Below, one piece after another: positions 1-5,875 of a DNA stretch of 7,107 bases. How positions within the stretch are numbered: the stretch's first letter is position 1; every line of letters starts with the position of its first letter. The DNA comes from JBCDBY01 sp039182715 (GTDB lineage Bacteria > Planctomycetota > PLA2). The notes under the pieces are model-generated. The model did not search any database. It saw only the letters and a list, made by a program, of their open reading frames with translations, and was not told the DNA's origin. Made by a program: the position numbers and the translations under genes. The stretch spans positions 1 to 7,107 of the forward strand of contig JBCDBY010000238.1 of the NCBI GenBank assembly GCA_039182715.1, read 5' to 3'.

Positions 1-461
1 ATCAGCTCGCGGCGCGATTGAGCTCGACGACCGGCAGCCTCTACTGGCACTTCGAAGACCGCGATGGGCTCATTCGGGCTCTCATGGACTACTGGGAGAA
101 GGAGTCGACGGACAAGGTCGCGACTCTCTTGCAGGAGGTCGAGGGGGCGCCCGAAGAGCGTCTTCTCGGCCTGATGAAGCTCATCCAGGCCAATGCCGCG
201 ACCAGCGGCGATGTCGCCATCCGGAGCTACGCCGCGCACGATGCCGAGGCGGCCGCCATCGTGGCGCGTTCCGATGCCCGGCGCGCCGAGGTGGTCGGCG
301 GCATGTTCCGCGACATCGGCTTCCGCGGGGCGGAACTGCGGATGCGGACGCAGCTCTTCCTCTGCTACGAGTCCTGCGAGCGTTTCGTGGCCTCCGACGC
401 CACGGATGCCCAGCGCGCCCGTCTGATGCGCAAGCGCTGGGAGTTCTACTGCCGCCCCTGA
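1..461 (+). CDS. TetR/AcrR-family transcriptional regulator, 5' end cut by window
   Basis: The frame is open from base 3 to a TGA at 459-461, giving about 152 visible residues. The visible protein begins inside the DNA-binding domain: QLAARLSSTTGSLYWHF matches the end of the TetR helix-turn-helix, and the TGSLYWHF signature marks the recognition helix and the start of helix 4. The following ~130 residues are helical, without membrane segments, and fit a ligand-binding and dimerisation domain. TetR proteins are usually about 190-210 residues, so roughly 35-50 N-terminal residues lie outside the window. A TTG at 18 is in frame but would split the HTH, so it is not the start. Members of the family are mostly dimeric repressors released by a small ligand. 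The downstream gene is 78 bp away on the same strand, with an inverted repeat between them, so this regulator probably controls that hydrolase. The ligand cannot be inferred. Confidence 0.9.
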   Translation, partial: QLAARLSSTTGSLYWHFEDRDGLIRALMDYWEKESTDKVATLLQEVEGAPEERLLGLMKLIQANAATSGDVAIRSYAAHDAEAAAIVARSDARRAEVVGGMFRDIGFRGAELRMRTQLFLCYESCERFVASDATDAQRARLMRKRWEFYCRP

Positions 462-466
462 ACTAC

Positions 467-488
467 ATCCGTAACGGGCGTTATGGAT
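467..488. promoter_or_regulatory. Candidate TetR operator (22-bp inverted repeat)
   Basis: The left arm ATCCGTAAC (467-475) and right arm GTTATGGAT (480-488) are reverse complements at 8 of 9 positions, around a 4-nt centre GGGC. The repeat lies 6 bp after the TetR-family stop and its right end overlaps a plausible -35 hexamer (484-489) of the next gene. Size, symmetry and position fit a TetR-type operator. There is no T-tract after it, which argues against an intrinsic terminator. Binding by this particular regulator is inference. Confidence 0.55.
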
Positions 489-512
489 ACCGGGGGCTGG
501 ATTTGCGACAAT
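484..512 (+). promoter_or_regulatory. Candidate sigma70-type promoter of the MBL-fold hydrolase gene
   Basis: TGGATA at 484-489 matches the -35 consensus at 4 of 6 positions. GACAAT at 507-512 matches the -10 consensus at 4 of 6. The spacer is exactly 17 bp. Transcription would start near 518-520, leaving a leader of about 20 nt with the Shine-Dalgarno inside it. The -35 box overlaps the inverted repeat at 467-488, so a bound repressor would block polymerase. The call rests on consensus matching only. Confidence 0.4.
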
Positions 513-526
513 CCTCCTCTACGGAC

Positions 527-533
527 AAGGAGG
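527..533 (+). promoter_or_regulatory. Strong Shine-Dalgarno that decides the MBL hydrolase start
   Basis: AAGGAGG lies 6 nt before the ATG at 540. An in-frame ATG also exists at 483, but it falls inside the candidate operator, has no comparable ribosome site, and would add 19 residues ahead of an obvious signal peptide. Confidence 0.8.
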
Positions 534-539
534 ACGAAC

Positions 540-1775
540 ATGTCGCGACCCCGGTTTTGGCTTTCGATCGGTTTAGCGCTCGGCTTCGGATTCATGCTGG
601 CGCAGGTGACCGACCTCGTGCCCACGCAGGCGCAGGACGGGAAGAAGATCTCGCCCGTGCAGCCGCGCGCGCGCGACTTCTACGCGCCCAACACCGAGGC
701 GCTCGCGCCCGACGAGATGCGTATCGTCGCGTGCGGGACCGGCATGCCGACGGCGCGTCCGAGCCAGGCCGCGAGCTGCTGGCTCGTCGAGCTCGGCAAC
801 GGCGAGAAGTTCATCTTCGATCTCGGCACCGGCTCCGCGGAGCGCATCGCGGCGATGCAGATTCCCTACAACTTCCTCGACAAGGTCTTCCTGAGTCACC
901 TGCATACCGATCACTTCGGCGACATCATGGCGATGTTCGTGGGCGGCGCGCTCGCTGGCCGCCAGAAGCCGCTGCGCGTCTGGGGCCCGAGCGGGGACAA
1001 GCCGGAGCTGGGGACCAAGTACGCCATCGACCACGTCTTCAAGGCACTGACCTGGGATCTCGCCGGACGTCGCGGCATGACCGACCCGCGCGGCTATCGC
1101 ATGGAGGCGTACGAGTTCGACTACAAGCAGGTCAACGGCATCGTCTACCAGGAGAACGGCGTGACGATCCGCTCGTGGCCCGCGATCCACTCCATCGACG
1201 GGTCGGTCAGCTACAGCCTCGAGTGGAACGGCCTCAAGTTCGTCTTCGGCGGCGACACCTATCCGAACAAGTGGTACGACGAGTTCGCAAAGGGCGCCGA
1301 CGTGGCCATCCACGAGTGCTTCATCACCGTGCCGGCGATGGTCGAGAAGTTCCAGTTCACGCCGCAGAGCGCGCTGGTGGTGGGCACGCAGATTCACACG
1401 CCTCCCGAGGCGTTCGGCAAGGTCATGAGCCGCATCCAGCCGCGTATGGCGATCGCGTACCACTTCTTCAAGGATTTCGACACGACCGGGGACATCCTGC
1501 AGGGCGTGCGCAGCACCTACGACGGCCCGCTCAGCCTGGCCGAGGACTACATGGTCTGGAACGTCACGAAGGACAAGATCCGCGTGCGCATGGCGGTCAT
1601 CGACGAAGACGTCTGGCCGCCGCCGGCCACCGAGAAGCCGCTGGTCCCGGACGCATCGACGCGGGTTTCCTACTCGAAGTTCGTCGTCGGCGGCAAGCTG
1701 GACATGCGCGAGACGATCCAGCCGATCTACGACGAGATCAACAAGAAGTACGGAATCAACGAGAAGCAGGATTAA
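540..1775 (+). CDS. Exported metallo-beta-lactamase-fold hydrolase, RNase Z-like
   Basis: This 411-residue protein is a probable zinc-dependent hydrolase acting outside the cytoplasm. Residues 1-31 look like a signal peptide: a basic start (MSRPR), a hydrophobic core at about 7-21, and a possible cleavage near the TQAQ-DGKK junction. An uncleaved membrane anchor is also possible. The catalytic fold spans about 60-310. Its ligand motif is H120-L-H122-T-D124-H125, followed by H217, D239 (in GGDT), H258 (in IHEC) and H308 (in AYHFF). The HE after GGDT, the H286 segment and the final H resemble the RNase Z/ElaC order rather than class B beta-lactamases. Export argues against tRNA processing. The insert at about 130-215 and the ~100-residue C-terminal extension are large for the family. 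Database pipelines name some proteins of this general type GntH (guanitoxin biosynthesis). I cannot confirm membership, and no other gnt genes are visible. The substrate is unknown. Confidence 0.85.
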   Translation: MSRPRFWLSIGLALGFGFMLAQVTDLVPTQAQDGKKISPVQPRARDFYAPNTEALAPDEMRIVACGTGMPTARPSQAASCWLVELGNGEKFIFDLGTGSAERIAAMQIPYNFLDKVFLSHLHTDHFGDIMAMFVGGALAGRQKPLRVWGPSGDKPELGTKYAIDHVFKALTWDLAGRRGMTDPRGYRMEAYEFDYKQVNGIVYQENGVTIRSWPAIHSIDGSVSYSLEWNGLKFVFGGDTYPNKWYDEFAKGADVAIHECFITVPAMVEKFQFTPQSALVVGTQIHTPPEAFGKVMSRIQPRMAIAYHFFKDFDTTGDILQGVRSTYDGPLSLAEDYMVWNVTKDKIRVRMAVIDEDVWPPPATEKPLVPDASTRVSYSKFVVGGKLDMRETIQPIYDEINKKYGINEKQD

Positions 1776-2554
1776 GCCAACAGCGCCTCGATCGCGCGCA
1801 CCACCGCTTCGCACTTGTCCGGGTCGAGCGCGTCCGGATGCGGGGGTGCGAATCGGCCCTTGTCGTTGTCGAAGTACTTACCTGACGCGTCGGCGAACTC
1901 CTCGGAGAGCGCCGCACGACCGAGGATGTCCGCTCCGATGCCGATGTCGCCGCCGTCCACGCCGTAGGCGTCCGCCACCATCTTGGTGCCGAGCATCGAT
2001 CCGGGATTGACGGCGATGACGGCCGGGTCGACCGATGCCGCGAGGGCGGCCGACCACATGGTCAGGGCGAGCTTGCTCTGCGAGTAGGCTGCGTCGTCGG
2101 TGAGTCCGGCGTCGCCCGTGAGTGCGTTGAGGTCGACGGGCCACTGCGCGGCGGACGAGAGATTCACGACGCGTCCGTTGGGGCCCAGCTGCGGGAGCAG
2201 CCGCTTCGTGAGCAGGTAGGGAGCGATCGTGTTGACGGCGAAGCGCACGTCGAGACCGTCGTCCGTGACGGTCTCCCGGACGGCGTAGACCCCCGCGTTG
2301 TTGATCAGGACGTCGAGGTGGTCATGCTGGGCGGCGACCGCCTGCGCCAGCGATTCGACCTGCGCGAAGTCGGAGAGATCGGCGGCGAACGCTTCCACGC
2401 CGTCGCCGAGTTCGGCACGGACCGCTTCGAGTTTCGCGGGATTGCGGCCGTGCAGCAGCACCCGGTGGCCCTGCGCGACGAGCGAGCGCGCCGTGGCCAG
2501 CCCGATGCCGTCCGTCGAACCGGTGATCAGGATGGTCTTTTTCTCGCCGCCCAC
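1772..2554 (-). CDS. Short-chain dehydrogenase/reductase (SDR), NAD(P)-dependent
   Basis: This 260-residue protein has a complete classical SDR layout. It contains the nucleotide-binding TGSTDGIG at 11-18, NNAG at 85-88, N108 in the VNT segment, S134 after NLS, and catalytic Y157 and K161 in YSQSK. The PG of the NPG motif is at 184-185. HGRN at 35-38 after the second strand puts an arginine where NADP(H)-preferring enzymes often carry one, so NADP(H) is the likelier cofactor. The best-resembling group is the retinol dehydrogenase/WWOX-like oxidoreductases, whose substrate cannot be predicted from sequence. The start is GTG at 2554, 2 bp after the hydratase stop. The only nearby ribosome site is GGAG inside the last codons of the hydratase, about 11 nt upstream. 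The frame stays open upstream to 2962 only as a shadow of the hydratase. The stop overlaps the stop of the convergent MBL gene. Confidence 0.9.
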   Translation of the reverse strand: MGGEKKTILITGSTDGIGLATARSLVAQGHRVLLHGRNPAKLEAVRAELGDGVEAFAADLSDFAQVESLAQAVAAQHDHLDVLINNAGVYAVRETVTDDGLDVRFAVNTIAPYLLTKRLLPQLGPNGRVVNLSSAAQWPVDLNALTGDAGLTDDAAYSQSKLALTMWSAALAASVDPAVIAVNPGSMLGTKMVADAYGVDGGDIGIGADILGRAALSEEFADASGKYFDNDKGRFAPPHPDALDPDKCEAVVRAIEALLA

Positions 2555-2556
2555 GA

Positions 2557-3402
2557 CTACTGGATCTCCTGCACCTTCATGACCAGATCGTTCCAGTTGC
2601 GCTGGTTTTCGATGTCGTGCTCCAGGCCCTGGTCGTCCGCGATGGTGAATCGCTTGATCGCCGGCGTCTTGCTCGTCGCCTGATAGAGCCAGTACGCCTC
2701 GGCACGCAGCGCCTCGTCGATCGGCTTGTCGATGGACTCGTAGACCGCCTGCTTGCACGCGTTGATCGATTCCGCCGGGAACTTCGCGATGCGCCGCGCG
2801 AGGGTGTCGACGTAGGGCCCGATCTCGTCCGGCTCGAACGCCTTGTTGATGGTGCCGTAGGCCTCCGCTTCGTCGGCGTCGAAGTCGCGCGCGCTCAGGA
2901 TGATCTCCAGCGCGCGGCCGAGTCCGACCTGGCGCGCCATGCGCGAGGCGCCGCCGCCGCACGGCAGGATGCCCATGCCGACCTCCATCTGCATGAACTT
3001 GAACTTGCCGCGCGCCGCAAAACGCATGTCGAGCGCCAGCGCGAGCTCGTGTCCGCCGCCGCGCGCGAAGCCCTCGAGCTTGGCGATCGTCGCCTGCGGC
3101 ACCTTGCTGATGCGCTCGCAGACCGACTGCAGGTCGAGCAGCTCGACCTCGTCGCGCGAGACCGCTTCGGTCGACATGTCCTTGAGCAGCTCGGTGTCGT
3201 AGTGACAGACCCAGATCTCCGGGTGCGCCGACTGGAAGACCACGACCTTGGTTTCGCGATCCCGTTCCAGCCGCATCGCGAGACTGTTCAGGTCGGCGAG
3301 CATCGCCTGCCCCTGCACGTGGACCGGCGGGTAATCGAAGGTGACGGTAAGCACGCCGTCGGATTGCTCGGTCTTGAACGTGGTGAACCCTTCGTACTTC
3401 AT
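2557..3402 (-). CDS. Enoyl-CoA hydratase/isomerase-family (crotonase-fold) protein
   Basis: The 281-residue length is usual for a single-domain crotonase-fold protein, which acts on acyl-CoA thioesters in the cytoplasm. The second oxyanion-hole region is clear at 110-127 (EGFARGGGHELALALDMR). E119 and E140 align with the two catalytic glutamates of classical enoyl-CoA hydratase, and the following GILPCGGGASRMARQVG corresponds to the conserved GxxPGxGGTxRL block. The first oxyanion-hole segment is unusual: WVCHYD (64-69) stands where FSAGAD is typical, with His for the Gly. Hydration, isomerisation or another crotonase reaction all remain possible. The ATG at 3402 was chosen because homology begins immediately (MKYEGFTTFKTEQ) and the open frame upstream is low-complexity. 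Its ribosome site is weak. The SDR follows after 2 bp, so the two probably act on the same acyl-CoA-derived or alcohol/ketone intermediate; that link is inference. Confidence 0.9.
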   Translation of the reverse strand: MKYEGFTTFKTEQSDGVLTVTFDYPPVHVQGQAMLADLNSLAMRLERDRETKVVVFQSAHPEIWVCHYDTELLKDMSTEAVSRDEVELLDLQSVCERISKVPQATIAKLEGFARGGGHELALALDMRFAARGKFKFMQMEVGMGILPCGGGASRMARQVGLGRALEIILSARDFDADEAEAYGTINKAFEPDEIGPYVDTLARRIAKFPAESINACKQAVYESIDKPIDEALRAEAYWLYQATSKTPAIKRFTIADDQGLEHDIENQRNWNDLVMKVQEIQ

Positions 3403-3592
3403 GTCGTCGGCTCGTTTCGGTTGCGCCCGTTTCAAAGCGGGCAGGTTGTGGTCGCTCGTCCTGAACGGCACACTACGCCGAGGCGCGACAAGCACAAGTA
3501 CCCACATTTTTGTAAGTATTGGCTGCGGGTGTGCGTGTCGAGGTTTGTGGCGGCCGCATGGGGACCACCCGCCGGCGTGGAGAGTGGGGGGC
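3403..3592. other. Intergenic region, probable control region of the hydratase-SDR operon
   Basis: These 190 bp separate the end of the exporter operon from the hydratase start, with all genes on the minus strand. They contain a hairpin at the exporter end (3589-3602), a patch of lower GC at about 3488-3520 that stands out from its surroundings, and a near-palindrome at 3425-3442. On the minus strand TCGACA (3541-3536) matches a -35 at 5 of 6 positions, but no good -10 sits 16-18 bp from it (TACTTA at 17 bp is poor), so I do not call a promoter position. No credible gene is present. The frame running through it upstream of the hydratase has no family-like sequence. Confidence 0.5.
3425..3442. 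promoter_or_regulatory. 18-bp near-palindrome upstream of the hydratase start
   Basis: GCCCGTTTCAAAGCGGGC pairs along its whole length except for one mismatched pair in each half-site interior and at the centre. It lies 22 bp before the hydratase ATG on the minus strand. No T-tract follows in either direction, so it is a better candidate for a repressor operator, or a leader hairpin affecting translation, than for a terminator. The binding protein is unknown. Confidence 0.4.
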
Positions 3593-3602
3593 TCACGAGC
3601 CC
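3589..3602 (-). terminator. Short GC-rich hairpin at the end of the exporter operon (weak candidate)
   Basis: GGGCTC and GAGCCC flank two bases, so the RNA could form a 5-bp stem with a 4-nt loop. The hairpin covers the stop codon of permease 2 (3595-3593). No U-tract follows, so it is not a standard intrinsic terminator. It could protect the 3' end of the mRNA or mark Rho-dependent termination. Confidence 0.25.
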
Positions 3603-4735
3603 GGATGGGCCTGGAGTGCATCCACGACATGCTGTCGTGCCGCCAGCAGGGCCGGCAACAGGCCGCCGAGTGCTCCGATGAGGATCGTCAGGACGAGCGA
3701 CTGCACGACGTGGGCGGGCTGCACGCGGACGGCGACGTGGGCGAGATACGGCAGCTCGAACGGAATGCGCGCGAAACCGAAACCGAGCGCGATGCCGACC
3801 AATCCGCCGAGGCCGCAGATCAGAAGCGATTCGACCAGCACGGCGAAGAGCACGTTCCAGCGGCGGTAGCCCATCGCGCGCAGGATGCCGAACTCGCGGC
3901 GCCGGCCGGCGACGTTGGCGAACATGGTGTTCATGCCGCCGAACACCGCACCGACGGCGATGATCAGGGCGAGAAAGCTGCCGATGCCGGCGACGGCCGC
4001 CGACGACGCACCCGCGCGCGCGTAGAACGCCGGCGCCGACCGGGCGCGCAGCGCGTGTTGCGGGTTCTCGTTGATCGCCCGGATGATCGACGCGGCGTGG
4101 TCCGCGTCGACGGCGCGGAGCGTGAACCCGGAAATGTCGCGACGCTGCGCCGTGGCGGCCAGGTCGTCCATGTCGACCCAGATCTCCTGATCGAACACGC
4201 AGCCGCCGCTGTCCATGAGCCCGACGACGCGCCACTCGGCCCGCTCGAAGCGCAGGGTCGATCCGATTCGCACGCCGAGCTGATCGGCGAGCGGCCGACC
4301 GATGCACGCCTCGAATCCCGACCTCGGCCACGCTCCGTCGGTCAGCTCGACCTGGCCGTAGGCGGCGACGCGGCCAGCCTGGATTCCGCGCACATCGACG
4401 CTGGTCTCGCCGCCCGCTTCCGTCGCGAGCGTGCATCCCAGCCGCACTTCGGGTGAGACGAGCGGCACGCCCTCCCGGCTGGCAACGCCCTCGCGCGTTT
4501 CGACGTAGACCTGCGCCGACCGGGCGACGCTGGAGAAGTCCGCGGTCAGCGCGCCCGCCTGGAGCACGATCACCTCGTCGTCGGTTCCGGTCTGGCGAAA
4601 GCCGGAGACCATCGTCGTCGCGACGGCGCTCATGACGGTGTAGATACCGATGACGAGCGCCACGCCCACGACGGTCATCAGGGCGCGCCGGGAGCGGCGA
4701 CGAATGTTGCGCACGATGTAGTCGAGCGGAATCAC
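3593..4735 (-). CDS. ABC exporter permease 2, FtsX/MacB-type
   Basis: This 380-residue inner-membrane protein has the MacB/FtsX topology: one N-terminal membrane helix at about 19-44, a periplasmic domain at about 45-245, and three C-terminal helices at about 246-272, 294-322 and 344-366. The cytoplasmic loop RRREFGILRAMGYRRWNV (278-295) is the conserved FtsX coupling segment. The periplasmic part shows MacB-PCD features, including VRGIQAGR and an IGRPLADQLGVRIG stretch. The start is GTG at 4735, with AAAGGA centred about 9 nt upstream; there is no ATG near it. It begins 15 nt after permease 1 and is the last gene of the operon. It is clearly related to permease 1 but diverged, so the two probably form a heterodimer on the shared ATPase. 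It has cysteines at 101, 144 and 179 in the periplasmic part and 307 in a helix, whereas permease 1 has none. Confidence 0.92.
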   Translation of the reverse strand: MIPLDYIVRNIRRRSRRALMTVVGVALVIGIYTVMSAVATTMVSGFRQTGTDDEVIVLQAGALTADFSSVARSAQVYVETREGVASREGVPLVSPEVRLGCTLATEAGGETSVDVRGIQAGRVAAYGQVELTDGAWPRSGFEACIGRPLADQLGVRIGSTLRFERAEWRVVGLMDSGGCVFDQEIWVDMDDLAATAQRRDISGFTLRAVDADHAASIIRAINENPQHALRARSAPAFYARAGASSAAVAGIGSFLALIIAVGAVFGGMNTMFANVAGRRREFGILRAMGYRRWNVLFAVLVESLLICGLGGLVGIALGFGFARIPFELPYLAHVAVRVQPAHVVQSLVLTILIGALGGLLPALLAARQHVVDALQAHPGS

Positions 4736-4750
4736 GATGCCGGTCCTTTC

Positions 4751-5875
4751 TCAGTCGATGACGCGCAACGCTTCCACCGGTCGCAGCCGCGCCGCCCGAA
4801 GGGCGGGCAGCAGGCCTCCGCCCAGACCGATGACCAGCGCCATGATGGCCGCGAGCCCGATCGTCGCCGGCGTCCAGGTGAATCCGGCGAGCTGCGCGGC
4901 GCGGCTGTGCACCACCCAGCCGGTGAGCGCCAGCCCCAGCACGCCGCCCGCCGCCGCAAGCACCAGCGACTCCCCGACCACGAGCGCGAGGATCTCGACG
5001 GGTCGATAGCCGACCGTCTTCAGCACGCCGAAGTCTCGCGTGCGCTCGCGCACGCTCATGGCCACGGCGTTCGCGGCGCCGAGCGTCGTGACCAGCACGG
5101 TGATCAGCGCCATCAGCCGCAGGTACGCCGTAAATCCCATGAACTCGTCCACGACCGCTTCGGAGAAGCGCGCCGACGTGGTGGTGCGGGTCGGCACCGG
5201 GGCGGTGGCGAGCCGGTCGTCGATGCGCGCCGCCAGCTCCTCCGGGGACGATTCGCCCGTCGCGACCTTGACGAACGTGACCTGGCCCTCCCGGTTCCGC
5301 AGCGCCTGGAGATGGCCGCGATGCAGGAGCACGTGGCTTTCGAGGTCGAGGCCCTGCGGCGGAATCACGCCGGCGATGCGGAGCTTGAGACCCGCCTCCG
5401 CCAGCTCGACCTCGTCGCCCACGTTCCAATCCAGCTTCTCGAGCAGGCGGTGGCCGACGATCGCGGCGCCCCGATTTTCCGCGAACGACGCCCACTGCGT
5501 CCCGTCCACCTGCAGCGGCTGCACGCGCCGGTAGGCGCCCGGGTCGATGCCGCGCAGGAAGACGTGCACGTTCTTCTCCCCGACGATCGCCAGTTCCGCG
5601 AGGATGCCGGTCGCCGCGGCGACGCCCGCGATACCGGCGACGCGATCTTCGTACGACTCCGGCAGACGGCTCGCGAGCACGTTGCTGCGCCCGTCGCGCC
5701 GCACGCTCAGGGTTTCGTCGGCCCCCGCCTGCCGCGCGCCCATCGTCATCGTGTCGGTGGCGACGTGCAGCGCGCCGAAGACGAGAATGGCGACGGCGAT
5801 GCCGAGAATCGTCAGGATCGAACGGCGCTTGCTCCGCCAGAGATTCGAGGCCATCAGCGGCAGCAGGTGGAACAT
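4751..5875 (-). CDS. ABC exporter permease 1, FtsX/MacB-type
   Basis: This 374-residue inner-membrane permease has a first helix at about 19-38, a periplasmic MacB-PCD-like domain at about 40-248 containing FLRGIDPGAYRRVQPLQVDG, and three further helices at about 252-272, 293-322 and 337-360. The FtsX coupling segment VRERTRDFGVLKTVGYRP lies at 275-292. The end, GGGLLPALRAARLRPVEALRVID, is the classic terminus of this family. The ATG at 5875 shares its A with the TGA of the ATPase gene (TGATG), and GAGGGA lies about 8 nt upstream, so translation is coupled. The frame stays open further upstream only as a shadow of the ATPase. The protein has no cysteine. MacB-type permeases do not carry substrate through the membrane themselves. 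They use ATPase motion to drive the periplasmic complex, and this one presumably does so together with permease 2 and the adaptor. Confidence 0.93.
   Translation of the reverse strand: MFHLLPLMASNLWRSKRRSILTILGIAVAILVFGALHVATDTMTMGARQAGADETLSVRRDGRSNVLASRLPESYEDRVAGIAGVAAATGILAELAIVGEKNVHVFLRGIDPGAYRRVQPLQVDGTQWASFAENRGAAIVGHRLLEKLDWNVGDEVELAEAGLKLRIAGVIPPQGLDLESHVLLHRGHLQALRNREGQVTFVKVATGESSPEELAARIDDRLATAPVPTRTTTSARFSEAVVDEFMGFTAYLRLMALITVLVTTLGAANAVAMSVRERTRDFGVLKTVGYRPVEILALVVGESLVLAAAGGVLGLALTGWVVHSRAAQLAGFTWTPATIGLAAIMALVIGLGGGLLPALRAARLRPVEALRVID

Noticed and set aside
467..488. The inverted repeat after the TetR gene as an intrinsic terminator.
   Set aside because: The stem is only moderately GC-rich and is followed by GATACCGG rather than a T-tract; overlap with a -35-like box favours an operator.
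483..539. A longer N-terminus for the MBL hydrolase starting at the in-frame ATG at 483.
   Set aside because: It overlaps the candidate operator and promoter, lacks a ribosome site, and would bury the signal peptide behind 19 polar residues; the ATG at 540 has AAGGAGG correctly placed.
664..675. A run of alternating GC near the start of the MBL gene as a possible repeat or Z-DNA element.
   Set aside because: It is short, lies within coding sequence for Arg-Ala residues, and is expected at this base composition.
540..1775. Assignment of the MBL protein as a beta-lactamase or as true RNase Z.
   Set aside because: The ligand order does not fit class B beta-lactamases, and the export signal, large insert and C-terminal extension do not fit a tRNA 3'-processing enzyme.
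573..1814. A long antisense open frame opposite the MBL hydrolase gene.
   Set aside because: It has no recognisable domain, is rich in Arg, Val, Asp and Leu as expected for the complement of GC-rich codons, and lies opposite a gene with clear catalytic motifs.
2617..3681. A long plus-strand open frame opposite the hydratase gene.
   Set aside because: It is a compositional shadow: the translated sequence is low-complexity and the minus-strand frame carries a complete crotonase fold.
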